64,000 nucleotides of DNA from Saprospiraceae bacterium (lineage in GTDB: Bacteria > Bacteroidota > Bacteroidia > Chitinophagales > Saprospiraceae): the NCBI GenBank assembly GCA_958295895.1, contig CATQHI010000005.1:134501-198500 (forward strand), read 5' to 3'. Below, one piece after another: positions 8,005 through 16,578 of the stretch (position 1 is the first letter of the stretch; every line of letters begins with the position of its first letter). Under the pieces are notes generated by a model. The model saw only the letters and a list, made by a program, of their open reading frames with translations, made no database searches and was not told where the DNA came from. The translations under genes were made by a program, and so were the position numbers.

Positions 8005-9990
8005 CTAGTACGCTAGTAACTCTTCGATCACCCCCCGCAACCGATTTTCTGGCAGGTACTCCGCCTCCAGCGCTCCCGCAAACGGAATGGGCGTATCCAC
8101 ACTCGCCAGCCGCCGCACCGGCGCGTCCAACTGCTCGAAGCAGTGCTCGCCGATCCAGGCGGCTAGCTCACCGCCGAAGCCGCCGGTGAGGGAGGCTTCG
8201 TGGAGGACGAGCACGCGACTGGTCTTGGTGACGGTGGCACGGATGGCTGCGTAGTCCAGGGGAGCCAGGCTACGTAGATCGACGATTTCGATGTCCTCCC
8301 CTAATGCCGCGACGACCTGCGTGGCCCACTGCACCCCCGCCCCGTAGGTGATGATGCTGAGCTTAGTACCCTCACGCACGACCCGCGCTTTACCTAGCTC
8401 ATCGGCTACGAAGCCTTCCGGCACCGGACCAGTTAGCGAGCGGTAAAGGGCCTTATGCTCGAAGAAGAGGACGGGATTCGGGTCGTGGAGAGCAGCGAAT
8501 AGCAGCGCTTTGGCATCCTGCGGGGTACTGGGGTAGACGATCTTGAGTCCAGGTACGGCCGTGAACCAGCTCTCCATGGTCTGGCTGTGGAAGGGACCGG
8601 CGCCGACGCCGCCGCCCACCGGCAGGCGCACGACCACATCGGCCGACTGCCCCCAGCGGTAGTGCAGCTTGGCCAGGTTATTGACGATCTGGTTGAAGCC
8701 GCAACTGACGAAATCGCCGAACTGCATCTCCACCATCGCCTTACCGCCGCCGATGGCGTAGCCCAGGGCAGTGCCGATCACCCCGCTCTCGCACAGCGGT
8801 GTGTTGCGCACCCGGTCCGCGCCGAACTCCTCCACGAAGCCCTCGGTGATCTTGAATACGCCGCCGTACTCGGCGATGTCCTGCCCCATCAGTACCAGCT
8901 CGGGGTAGGTGCGCATGCCCTCGCGGAGTCCGTCGCTGATGGCATCGATGAAGCGAAGGTCGCGCGTAGGTCCTCCGGAGGTAGTAGTAGGGAGGGGTGG
9001 TACGGTGGCGAAGACATCCGCTAGTTCCCGCTGCGTATCGGCGCTGACTTCCGGAAATTCGGCAGCGGTGGCCAGGGCGGTCTCTATCTCCGCTTTGATC
9101 GCGGCGACGAGCGACTCCTCCCGCTCCTGGATGAGTAATTCCCCTTCGCGCAGGTAGTCGGCGAAGGTATCCAGGGGGTCGCGGGCCTGCCAGGATTCGA
9201 TGAGCTTGTCGGGCACGTACTTGACGCCGCTGGCCTCCTCGTGGCCGCGTACCCGGAAGGTGCGGCACTCCACCAGGACGGGGGCGGGGTCGTGGCGCAG
9301 CTCCTCGGCCAGCCGGCGGATCGTGTCGTAAACCTCGAGGATGTTATTTCCATCGATGCTCACGCCCCGCATGCCGTAGCCCACCGCCCGGTCGGCCAGA
9401 CTTTCACAGGCGTACTGCTCGCTGACCGGGGTGGAGAGTCCGTAGCCATTGTTTTCGATGACGAATACGACGGGCAGTTTCCACACGGCGGCAATATTGA
9501 GCGCCTCGTGGAAATCACCCTCACTGGTGCCCCCATCGCCGGTGAAGGCGAGGCTTACCTTCGGCTCGCCGCGTAGTTTGTGGCCCAGAGCGGTGCCGGT
9601 GGCCAGGGCGAGCTGGGGACCGAGGTGGCTGATCATGCCCACGATATGGTGCTCGGGACTACCGAAGTGGAAGCTGCGGTCGCGGCCCTTGGTGAATCCG
9701 GCCGGCTTGCCCTGCCACTGGGCGAATAGCCGTGCGAGCGGCACCCCCCGGCTGGTGAACACCCCCAGGTTGCGGTGCATGGTGAAGATGTACTCGTCGG
9801 GCTCCAGGGCCAGGGTGCAGCCCACGCTGATGGCCTCCTGTCCGATGCCGGAAAACCACTTGGAGATCACGCCGCCGCGCAGTTGCTTAAGCATCTTCTC
9901 CTCGATGAGGCGGGGGCGGAGCAGGTGCTCGTACAGACGCAGGAGGGTGGCTTCGTCGAGGGCGTAGTCGGTAGTGGGCTGAGTTACCAT
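8005..9990 (-). CDS. Fused 2-oxoacid dehydrogenase E1 alpha/beta subunit (branched-chain type)
   Basis: A 661-residue fusion of the thiamine-diphosphate-dependent E1 alpha (about 1-325) and E1 beta (about 335-661) subunits. The ThDP-Mg motif GDGGTSEGD is at residues 151-159 with ENN near 180. The beta half contains GAGPFHSQ and LVLHEASLTGGFGGE. Such fusions are common in Bacteroidota and are usually annotated as branched-chain alpha-keto-acid or pyruvate dehydrogenase E1. The E2 and E3 genes are not in the window, so substrate preference cannot be settled. The ATG is preceded by an AGGAGG-like purine run (complement of the bases after 9990). Confidence 0.93.
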   Translation of the reverse strand: MVTQPTTDYALDEATLLRLYEHLLRPRLIEEKMLKQLRGGVISKWFSGIGQEAISVGCTLALEPDEYIFTMHRNLGVFTSRGVPLARLFAQWQGKPAGFTKGRDRSFHFGSPEHHIVGMISHLGPQLALATGTALGHKLRGEPKVSLAFTGDGGTSEGDFHEALNIAAVWKLPVVFVIENNGYGLSTPVSEQYACESLADRAVGYGMRGVSIDGNNILEVYDTIRRLAEELRHDPAPVLVECRTFRVRGHEEASGVKYVPDKLIESWQARDPLDTFADYLREGELLIQEREESLVAAIKAEIETALATAAEFPEVSADTQRELADVFATVPPLPTTTSGGPTRDLRFIDAISDGLREGMRTYPELVLMGQDIAEYGGVFKITEGFVEEFGADRVRNTPLCESGVIGTALGYAIGGGKAMVEMQFGDFVSCGFNQIVNNLAKLHYRWGQSADVVVRLPVGGGVGAGPFHSQTMESWFTAVPGLKIVYPSTPQDAKALLFAALHDPNPVLFFEHKALYRSLTGPVPEGFVADELGKARVVREGTKLSIITYGAGVQWATQVVAALGEDIEIVDLRSLAPLDYAAIRATVTKTSRVLVLHEASLTGGFGGELAAWIGEHCFEQLDAPVRRLASVDTPIPFAGALEAEYLPENRLRGVIEELLAY

Positions 9991-10023
9991 AGGAGGTAAA
10001 AGTAAGTAGTTGTATAATTGGAC

Positions 10024-10875
10024 ATGCGCTACGGACCGACTCTTCTGCTATTCTACCTGCTTTGCACCTGCGTGCGCGCCCAGGATACTCCGCGTGAGGT
10101 GCTGCTGCGACTCTTTGACGGGATGCGTAGCGGGGACTCTACTGGGATGGCCGCCCTGTTTCACCCCCGGGCTACGCTGAACTCCCTGGGGGAGGGTGGT
10201 GCCCTGCAGCAGGGCAGTATCGAAAGCTGGCTTACCGCCCTAAACCAATCGGCTCCCGGTACGCTCGACGAGCAACTGCACTACACGGAAATCCGGACCG
10301 ACGGAGGCCTGGCTACGGCCTGGACGCCCTACACCTTCGTACTGAATGGAGCGGTGCACCACTGCGGGACGAACACCTTCCAACTCGTGCAGAACGCGGC
10401 CGGTAACTGGCAAATCCTGAACATCGCCGATACCCGACGCACCACGGGTTGTGCCTTGCCGGATACCACATCCGTGGACCAACAGTTGAATGAACTAGCC
10501 GACGACTGGCACGCCGCCGCCGCCCGGGCCGATGCTACTGGCTATTTTGGGATGTTGGCTGATTCGGCGGTGTACACCGGTACCGATCCGGCCGAGCACT
10601 GGACGAAGGCGCAGTTTGAGGCCTTTGCCCGACCCTACTTTGCGGCGGGGGAGGCGTGGGACTTTACGGCTACCGAGCGGCATGTGTCTTACGATCCGGA
10701 CACTCCTACTGCTTACTGGGATGAGCTGCTGGACACTTGGATGGGACCGTGTCGGGGTACGGGGATTGCCGAACGAAATGCGGCGGGGGAGTGGAAGATC
10801 GTCCACTACACCCTAAGTGTAGCCGTACCGAACGAGCGTATGGAAGGGTACCGCGCACTGATCGGTAAGGAATAA
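10024..10875 (+). CDS. Secreted protein with two NTF2/SnoaL-like domains
   Basis: The protein has 283 residues from ATG 10024, with a signal peptide ending near CVRAQ. The first domain (about 22-125, VLLRLFDGMRSGDSTGMAALF) is a NTF2-like cone fold of the kind annotated as putative lumazine-binding or DUF4440. The second (about 145-280, DWHAAAARADATGYFGMLA) matches the SnoaL-like type-3 pattern. These folds bind small ligands or act as scaffolds; no catalytic set is obvious. The signal-peptide end carries a degenerate relative of the dispersed GCACCTGCG motif (10064-10080). Promoter regions of this gene and the divergent E1 gene share about 30 bases. Confidence 0.72.
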   Translation: MRYGPTLLLFYLLCTCVRAQDTPREVLLRLFDGMRSGDSTGMAALFHPRATLNSLGEGGALQQGSIESWLTALNQSAPGTLDEQLHYTEIRTDGGLATAWTPYTFVLNGAVHHCGTNTFQLVQNAAGNWQILNIADTRRTTGCALPDTTSVDQQLNELADDWHAAAARADATGYFGMLADSAVYTGTDPAEHWTKAQFEAFARPYFAAGEAWDFTATERHVSYDPDTPTAYWDELLDTWMGPCRGTGIAERNAAGEWKIVHYTLSVAVPNERMEGYRALIGKE

Positions 10876-10973
10876 AGGAGAGCCAATCGAACTAGGAAGT
10901 GAGGATTGAGAACATATTTGTCTATTTAACAGTTGTAAAAATGTCCGATTGACTTTTAAATTCATTTTCCTAC

Positions 10974-11666
10974 ATGACTACCTACGCTCATCCCGACCGC
11001 CTTCTTTTAGCCGTTGACTGCATCATCCTGGGGTTTTTGAATAATCGACTCAACATCCTGATCGTGCGCCGCGGTATTGAGCCCCGGTGGGGGGACTGGG
11101 CCCTGATGGGTGGCCTGGTCTACGGGGGCGAGGCGGTGGATGAGGCCGCGGCCCGGGTGACCGAGGAACTGACCGGTCTGGCGGATGTCTACCTCGAACA
11201 ATTTCACACCTTCGGGGAGGTGGAGCGGGACGAGGGGGACCGCATCGTTTCGGTGGCCTATTACGCCCTGGTCAATCAGCGGATCGCCACGAGTCAGCTC
11301 TCTGAGGAGTACCATGCGCGCTGGGTACCCATCACGGAGGTGCCTGAGCTGGTGTTCGACCACAATGAGATGGTCGAGAGCGCCCTGGAGCGGCTGCGGT
11401 ACCGGGCGACCCACGAGCCGGTGGGATTTGCGCTGCTGCCCGATAAATTTACCCTCACGCAGCTACAGGCGCTGTACGAATCTATATTCGGCCGCAGCAT
11501 CGACCCGGGCAACTTTCGTCGCCGCCTCCGTAAGATGCAGTACCTAAAGCGACAGGACGAAAAGGACCTGAGTACCTCGCGCAAGGGGGCCTGGTACTAC
11601 ATCTATAATCCGGAAGCCTACACCGCCGCGCGGGAGGCCGGGGAAGAGTTTCTGCTCAAGCCCTAA
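10974..11666 (+). CDS. NUDIX-domain transcriptional regulator (NrtR/AraR type)
   Basis: The protein has 230 residues. The N-terminal NUDIX-like domain (about 8-145) keeps the fold, but its box reads GGLVYGGEAVDEAAARVTEE instead of the full G-x5-E-x7-R-E-x-x-E-E-x-G-U; it lacks the catalytic REVEEE pattern and so probably only senses ligand. The C-terminal winged helix (about 150-225) contains FTLTQLQALYESIFG and NFRRRLRKM, the DNA-binding signature of this family. In Bacteroidota such proteins control sugar catabolism (for example arabinose) or NAD metabolism. No target operon is adjacent, so its regulon is unknown. Confidence 0.85.
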   Translation: MTTYAHPDRLLLAVDCIILGFLNNRLNILIVRRGIEPRWGDWALMGGLVYGGEAVDEAAARVTEELTGLADVYLEQFHTFGEVERDEGDRIVSVAYYALVNQRIATSQLSEEYHARWVPITEVPELVFDHNEMVESALERLRYRATHEPVGFALLPDKFTLTQLQALYESIFGRSIDPGNFRRRLRKMQYLKRQDEKDLSTSRKGAWYYIYNPEAYTAAREAGEEFLLKP

Positions 11667-11695
11667 CTTTAACTAGGCTAAAGTCTGACACTTAG

Positions 11696-11725
11696 TTGTC
11701 ACTGTGACTTTTACACGTATTTTTG
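11696..11725 (+). promoter_or_regulatory. Bacteroidota-type promoter in a convergent intergenic region
   Basis: TTG at 11696-11698 and TATTTTTG at 11718-11725 (TAnnTTTG) are separated by 19 bases. No open reading frame follows; the sequence immediately downstream folds into three hairpins, so this is the likely promoter of a non-coding RNA. Confidence 0.55.
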
Positions 11726-11730
11726 TACCG

Positions 11731-11850
11731 CGCCGGTGGGTAGCTGATTCCCGGCTGGTTGTACCACCTAGCGTCTCTCATGTTTGGTAGGTCGAGCGCC
11801 GTAAGGCACTTGACCTACTTTAGGAGGCCGGTGTCAAATCCGGTCTCGGT
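11731..11850 (+). ncRNA. Candidate structured non-coding RNA with three hairpins
   Basis: Hairpin 1 (11731-11773): CGC/GCG, then GGTGG-g-TA with TACCACC, enclosing AGCTG-ATTCC-CGGCT. Hairpin 2 (11787-11818): GTAGGTCGAG with CTTGACCTAC (one G-T pair), an internal C/A mismatch, then GCC/GGC capped by GTAA, a GNRA tetraloop. Hairpin 3 (11824-11847): GAGGCCGG with CCGGTCTC, 8-base loop. The segment follows a TAnnTTTG promoter and lies between convergent genes, where a coding leader is not expected. The third hairpin superficially resembles a tRNA T-arm, but no cloverleaf forms. No U-run terminator is seen at the 3' end. It does not match an RNA family I recognise. Confidence 0.45.
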
Positions 11851-11865
11851 TGGTCCGTCTTCTAA

Positions 11866-13656
11866 TTATATGATCAGCCGCACCCCCCCTAGCTCTTCCA
11901 CCTTATACGGAAAGTGGTCGCCCGGTGAGGCGATGAACATAAAGTTGATGGGAATCTTCCACTCCCGCGAGAGCCGCTCGATGAGCGCCGGACCGAAATC
12001 GCCCCGCAGCTGAATGAACTCGATGTGAATGGCCGGATACTCGCGGTCCAGTACCTCGATGTCGCTGACCAGGTGGGGGTCGACCTGTTCCTCGCCGTGC
12101 AGGGCCTCCACGATGCGCAATTTGCGGGTGTGCTCGTTGCGCTCGATGTACTGCATGACCTTGTTGAGCGTCGCTACGTCGTCGTCCTTCGTGAAGTACA
12201 CGAATTCCTGCGCATTGATGCGATCGATGAGCCGCTGGATGCGGGAGTTACTGGCCTTAAGACCGATCAGAACCGGGGTGGATACGTGATCGAGTACCCG
12301 CAGAAAGAGCCGGAGCAGGGCCGTGCGGTTGAGCATCACCAGTACGAACAGAATGGCCGGGGTGAAATACTCCAAGAAGACCGCCAGGTAGGCCGGGTTG
12401 AGTACCGCATTACCCACCAGGGCCGTAATGATGGCTCCCACAGCAATTATCAGAGCCACCCAGGAGGACCGCTCCGGGCGCGGCAGGTGCGACCGCCGCA
12501 CCTTGAGTAGCACGTTGCCGAGCCCGAAAAGCACCATCACGGAGAGAAAGGCAATGGTGTAAACGCCCGCCAGCGCGCTGAGCTCGCCCTCGGTGATCAG
12601 TAAAATGGAAACGCAGAGCAGGAAGAACACCACCGCGATGATGTAGCTACTGCCGCGGCGGTTCTTTTTGAGCAAAAACTGCGGTAGTACCCGGTCGAGG
12701 GTCATGCGCTCCACCAGCCCGGTCACGCCGACGAAGGAGGTCAGTACCGCACCGCTCAGCACTAGGGCCGCATCGATCGATACGAGGGTCGCCAGCCAGT
12801 GGCCGGCCGATTCTCCGCCCATGTACGACAGCAGGGCGTTCTGGTTCTCGTTGATGGTATCGGTAGGCAGTGTAGCCAGGGCCAGAAAAGCCATGAGGGG
12901 GTTGAAGACCGTGACCACGATCCACATATTGCGCAGCGTCTTCGGGAACACCCCGCGCTCCTGTTCCTCCACGAAGTTGGCCGAGCTCTCGAAGCCACTG
13001 ATGCCCAGCATGGCCGCCGAAAACCCGAAGAAGAGCGCCGTAGTAATGCTGCCTCCAATGATAGGCTCCGCGTTATTGGCCGCGAATATTCCAAAGCCGT
13101 CCGTCAGTAAGCTGTAGCCGGTAAAACCCGCCAGCAGCGTCAGCGACAGCAGGTGAAAGACGAAAATGCCGATGGCCACCTTGGCCGATTCCCCGATGCC
13201 GATGATGGCCAGGCCCATGAAGATGGCCAGCAGTGCGATCGTGGCCAGGATGATCGGCAGCGTATGCAGCAGCGTATGCGCGTAGTGCATGGCCTCGTTG
13301 GCCGAGATGACGGCCGTGGCCATGTACGACAGGATGGTCAGCGTGGCAGCCAGCGAGGCCGTCGACTTACTTGTAGTATTGAGCAGGGCATTATAGGCCC
13401 CGCCGTTGAGGGGGATGGCACCGACTACCTCCCCGTAGATCTTACGGAACAGGTAAAGCACCCCGCCGACCAGCAGCAGCGCGATCCAGGCATACTGGCC
13501 GGCGTAGAGGATAGCCAGGGCGGAGACGTAGAGGCAGGACGAGCTGATGTCGTTGCCACAGATCGCCGTTGCGGCGAGTTGGCCCAGCTTAGGGTGCTGG
13601 GCCTTGAGGGGGGTGTCCACGGATGTGTTGTAGCGTAGGTAACCCAGTACAAACAC
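11866..13656 (-). CDS. APC-superfamily amino-acid/polyamine permease with C-terminal soluble domain
   Basis: A 596-residue transporter with about 12 hydrophobic segments (about residues 27-455). ISSSCLYVSALAILYAGQYAW and the GGAYNALLN segment fit the amino acid-polyamine-organocation fold. The last 125 residues are soluble and resemble a universal-stress-like or regulatory tail (FVYFTKDDDVATLNKVMQYI). The start is uncertain: the frame opens at 13656, but conservation appears to begin near VDTPLKAQHPKLGQLA, about 11 residues later. Substrate cannot be deduced. The 3' end faces the candidate RNA at 11731-11850. Confidence 0.82.
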   Translation of the reverse strand: MFVLGYLRYNTSVDTPLKAQHPKLGQLAATAICGNDISSSCLYVSALAILYAGQYAWIALLLVGGVLYLFRKIYGEVVGAIPLNGGAYNALLNTTSKSTASLAATLTILSYMATAVISANEAMHYAHTLLHTLPIILATIALLAIFMGLAIIGIGESAKVAIGIFVFHLLSLTLLAGFTGYSLLTDGFGIFAANNAEPIIGGSITTALFFGFSAAMLGISGFESSANFVEEQERGVFPKTLRNMWIVVTVFNPLMAFLALATLPTDTINENQNALLSYMGGESAGHWLATLVSIDAALVLSGAVLTSFVGVTGLVERMTLDRVLPQFLLKKNRRGSSYIIAVVFFLLCVSILLITEGELSALAGVYTIAFLSVMVLFGLGNVLLKVRRSHLPRPERSSWVALIIAVGAIITALVGNAVLNPAYLAVFLEYFTPAILFVLVMLNRTALLRLFLRVLDHVSTPVLIGLKASNSRIQRLIDRINAQEFVYFTKDDDVATLNKVMQYIERNEHTRKLRIVEALHGEEQVDPHLVSDIEVLDREYPAIHIEFIQLRGDFGPALIERLSREWKIPINFMFIASPGDHFPYKVEELGGVRLII

Positions 13657-13713
13657 CCGGCGGGCACTACTAGTTGGGAGAAGGTGGCGGTAACAGCGTA
13701 CAGCCCGACGCCT

Positions 13714-13962
13714 CTAGTCTTCTTCCATCTCTAGGGGCTCTCCCGTGGCGGAGTATTCAACCTCGAAGTCCTCGCCGTTGAATTTAAACTCCACCTCGTA
13801 GTGGTCGCCGTCTTCTTCCCAGTTTACATCGGTGGCACCGGGGTAGGAGGCTTCAAAGGCGCTTTGTACCACGGCGGGCACTTCTACTTCAGCGGCGGTA
13901 CCGCCATCTCCGCAGGCGAACAGGGCAAAGGTCAGTAGGGTAAGGAGGCAAGATTTCAGCAT
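13714..13962 (-). CDS. Small PepSY-like lipoprotein
   Basis: This 82-residue protein has a lipobox (LLTFALFAC) and the PepSY-like pattern VPAVVQSAFEASYPGATDVNW followed by a short strand-rich half ending in acidic residues. Bacteroidota have many such small BLIP-like/PepSY-like periplasmic proteins; their function is unknown, though a role in binding or inhibition is often guessed. It should be acylated at the cysteine after LspA cleavage. Confidence 0.75.
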   Translation of the reverse strand: MLKSCLLTLLTFALFACGDGGTAAEVEVPAVVQSAFEASYPGATDVNWEEDGDHYEVEFKFNGEDFEVEYSATGEPLEMEED

Positions 13963-14010
13963 CGGTCGAGTGATTTAGTTAAGGTGAGCTTACTACCGGG
14001 CGTCCAGGTG

Positions 14011-14030
14011 GGCGGGGCCGCAGGTGCAAG
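14011..14030 (-). repeat. Dispersed 17-bp motif copy, intergenic
   Basis: CTTGCACCTGCGGCCCCGCC on the minus strand, in the 219-base gap upstream of the barrel gene at 14182. It is an exact core match with the TTGCA extension shared by all G-variant copies. Confidence 0.88.
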
Positions 14031-14181
14031 GTAGTGTGGGGGAAACAGCGAATGCCGGGGGATGTGGTATCTCCCTGGTAAATATTTGTTAAACCTGCTG
14101 GTGGCAGGACTGGGTCCCTTGTGTGGTGGGCGTGGCTAGTTGTAGCTTTATTCATTACTCCACGCTAAAAGACTTGTTGCC

Positions 14182-15252
14182 ATGCGCATCCTACCACTCA
14201 TCCTTCTACTTTTAGGCACCCTCACCGCCACCGCTCAGATTCAGAAAGGAGACAGGCTGCTCCGGTTAGATGCTGCCTTGTCACCCGGTAACGTGGGCTC
14301 GTCGGGCAACCTGTTTCAACTGGCGTATTACCCCTCAGCCAGTTACGGGGTAGTAAACGGCTCGGTCAGCTACGGTTTTGCGTTGACTGATCGCTTTGTA
14401 CTGGGAGCACGCGTCTCGGGCTACCAAACGTTTGGCGAAGACCCGCAATTTCCAGGAGCTAACGATGGAAGTGTAGGTATTAATCCTTACGCACGCTACT
14501 ACCTGATCAACCGAGCCAGCAGCATGGTATTTGGAGAGCTAGCCACCGGAGCTACCTTAGCCAGCGGTAGCGCTGGTAGAATAGCCGATGACTTTCGTGC
14601 CGGGGTGGGCATGTCCTTACCGATCACCTCGGGGGTACTAGCTACTCCCACGCTAGATTATAACTTCGGTGATGGCCTTAATAACGTGGCCTTAGGACTT
14701 CACCTGGAATTTGTGCTAGGCCGCAATACCCGAAGCGAGGATACTCCCGTTGCCTCCTTTAGTAAGGGAAGCTTACTGCTTGGCGGCCAGTTTGCGGGTC
14801 TCAGTGTGCTAAGGGACGGAATTGCCGGAGGCTTAGCAGTAGGGGGGAGTTACTTCCTGACGGACCGCCTTACCCTCGCCGCTGCTCTGCAACTAAGTGG
14901 CAACTCCTACGGACCGGAAGCTTTCAATCGTCCTTTTCTGGATATTAAGTCTCGGGCAATACAGCTCGGCCCAGAAATAGGTTCTCGCTACTACATCACC
15001 ACCGGGCGGCGGCTAGTATACTTTGGGGAAGTAGGAATCGGATACGTCTACGCCAAATCATCGTTTACCAGCTCGACTTTCGACACTGAGGTAAAGTCTA
15101 GCTACTTCACTGCTTCCGCCGGGGTCGGCGCGCAGTATTTCGTACGGGACAATTTTGCGCTTGAGCTGGGTCCTAGCTACCAGCGTGCGCTCGATGCCGA
15201 CATCTTGTTTTCTGGTATCGCGCTTAGCTTTGGCGTACAATTCCTGCTCTAA
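14182..15252 (+). CDS. Outer-membrane beta-barrel protein of unknown function
   Basis: This 356-residue protein has a signal peptide (MRILPLILLLLGTLTATAQ). Two similar halves of amphipathic strands follow: FQLAYYPSASYGVVNGSVSY in the first and LLGGQFAGLSVLRDGIAGGL in the second. The C-terminus FGVQFLL is typical of a barrel. It resembles the generic outer-membrane beta-barrel domains that occur in tandem in Bacteroidota. Codon choice is noticeably richer in CTA/TTA/GGA than the neighbouring genes, which could reflect recent transfer or low expression. Confidence 0.65.
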   Translation: MRILPLILLLLGTLTATAQIQKGDRLLRLDAALSPGNVGSSGNLFQLAYYPSASYGVVNGSVSYGFALTDRFVLGARVSGYQTFGEDPQFPGANDGSVGINPYARYYLINRASSMVFGELATGATLASGSAGRIADDFRAGVGMSLPITSGVLATPTLDYNFGDGLNNVALGLHLEFVLGRNTRSEDTPVASFSKGSLLLGGQFAGLSVLRDGIAGGLAVGGSYFLTDRLTLAAALQLSGNSYGPEAFNRPFLDIKSRAIQLGPEIGSRYYITTGRRLVYFGEVGIGYVYAKSSFTSSTFDTEVKSSYFTASAGVGAQYFVRDNFALELGPSYQRALDADILFSGIALSFGVQFLL

Positions 15253-15256
15253 CTTT

Positions 15257-15284
15257 GTAGCGACGACTTTAGTCGTCACGCTAC
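15257..15284. repeat. REP-like palindrome (GTAGCGACGACTTTAGTCGTC...)
   Basis: GTAGCGACGACT and AGTCGTCACGCTAC form a long imperfect palindrome around a TT centre, five bases after a stop codon. Palindromes containing ACGACTTTAGTCGT are common dispersed elements in many bacteria; here it may also act as a transcription terminator. Confidence 0.6.
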
Positions 15285-15356
15285 CAGTGACACGGGCAGC
15301 CTGACGGCTAACCTCCGAAGGAAGCAGCGGAGCTAACCCGTTGCTACCGCTACTAC

Positions 15357-16406
15357 ATGACCGATCCGTTCCATCTCCTTAAGCAGCTTATCCAAACGCC
15401 CTCCCTCAGCCGACAGGAAGACACCACGGCCGGCCTCATCGAGCAGTACCTACGCGATCGCGGTATCACCCCCCAGCGCCATCTGAATAATGTATGGGCC
15501 CGGAGCCGCCACTGGTCCGAAGCCCAGCCCACCATCCTGCTCAATAGTCACCACGACACCGTAAAACCGGCCGCCGGCTACACCCGCGACCCCCACCACG
15601 CCGAGGTGATCGATGGCAAGCTCTACGGACTGGGAAGCAATGACGCCGGTGGTGCGCTGGTCAGTCTCATCGCTGCCTTCATTGCGCTAGAAAACGACCC
15701 GGAACTCAACTGTAACCTTATCCTGGCCGCTACGGCCGAGGAGGAAATCAGCGGCCCCAACGGCATCGCCGCCCTGCTACCCCTATTACCCCCCATCGAC
15801 GCCGGTATCGTCGGCGAGCCCACCCTACTTGACCTAGCCGTAGCCGAGCGCGGACTGGTCGTGCTCGACGGGCAAACCCGGGGACAGAGCGGCCACGCCG
15901 CCCGCCGCGAGGGCATCAACGCCCTCTACCTAGCCCTGGGGGACATCGCCACCATCCGCGACCACAGCTTTTCCCGCCCCAGCAAATTACTTGGTCCCAC
16001 CACGGCTACGGTCACCGTCATTCAGTCCGGCACCCAGCACAACGTGGTGCCCGACCGCTGCAGCTTCGTGGTCGATCTACGGGTCAATGAGGTGTATACA
16101 AACGAGGAAGCGGTAGCCGAACTACAGTCCGTCTGTAAGCACAGCCAGCTCACCCCCCGCAGCCTCAGACTCCAGAGCAGCGCCATTACCGAGGCTCACC
16201 CCTTAATCATTGCATCCCGCGGGGCCCGCCCCACTGCCCGCCTGTATGGTTCGCCGACGCTGAGTGACCAGGCGCTGATGCCCTTTCCTACCCTTAAACT
16301 AGGACCCGGAGACAGTGCCCGCAGCCACACCGCCGACGAGTACATTTACGTGTATGAGATCGAGGAGGCCGTGGCGATGTACACCCGGCTACTAAAGAAT
16401 CTATAA
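15357..16406 (+). CDS. M20-family metallohydrolase (acetyl/succinyl-ornithine deacylase-like)
   Basis: A 349-residue enzyme with zinc-binding motifs SHHDTVKPA (His and Asp), GLGSNDAGG (bridging Asp) and ATAEEEISGPNG (catalytic Glu plus metal Glu). A lid domain contains GQSGHAARREGINAL, and a late His is in RSHTADEYI. M20 enzymes hydrolyse N-acyl bonds. In Bacteroidota, proteins of this length are commonly the ArgE-like deacylase of arginine synthesis, often acting on N-succinylornithine. No other arginine genes are nearby, so the substrate remains inferred. It is followed by a strong bidirectional terminator. Confidence 0.85.
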   Translation: MTDPFHLLKQLIQTPSLSRQEDTTAGLIEQYLRDRGITPQRHLNNVWARSRHWSEAQPTILLNSHHDTVKPAAGYTRDPHHAEVIDGKLYGLGSNDAGGALVSLIAAFIALENDPELNCNLILAATAEEEISGPNGIAALLPLLPPIDAGIVGEPTLLDLAVAERGLVVLDGQTRGQSGHAARREGINALYLALGDIATIRDHSFSRPSKLLGPTTATVTVIQSGTQHNVVPDRCSFVVDLRVNEVYTNEEAVAELQSVCKHSQLTPRSLRLQSSAITEAHPLIIASRGARPTARLYGSPTLSDQALMPFPTLKLGPGDSARSHTADEYIYVYEIEEAVAMYTRLLKNL

Positions 16407-16522
16407 AAGATTTTATGCCTCGGGCAGCGTCTGGGGACCGCCGCCCGTTTTGGCTACAGTTTTAATGATGAATACTGCAGCCTCACTTTGTACTCACTAC
16501 TATCAACTGGCTGTTAACGCAA

Positions 16523-16556
16523 GCAGGGGATAACGGACCGGTCCGTTATCCCCTGC
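16523..16556. terminator. Bidirectional intrinsic terminator
   Basis: A perfect 34-base palindrome (GCAGGGGATAACGGACC and its complement) with GTTTTTG after the plus-strand arm. It separates the convergent M20 and Bax-inhibitor-like genes and can serve both. Confidence 0.85.
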
Positions 16557-16578
16557 GTTTTTGTAGTTACCTATACTA

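Noticed and set aside
11820-11850. tRNA T-arm-like sequence (GTGTCAAATCC) suggesting a tRNA gene
   Set aside because: No matching acceptor, D- or anticodon stem could be drawn on either strand; the neighbouring stem is capped by a GNRA tetraloop rather than a seven-base anticodon loop.
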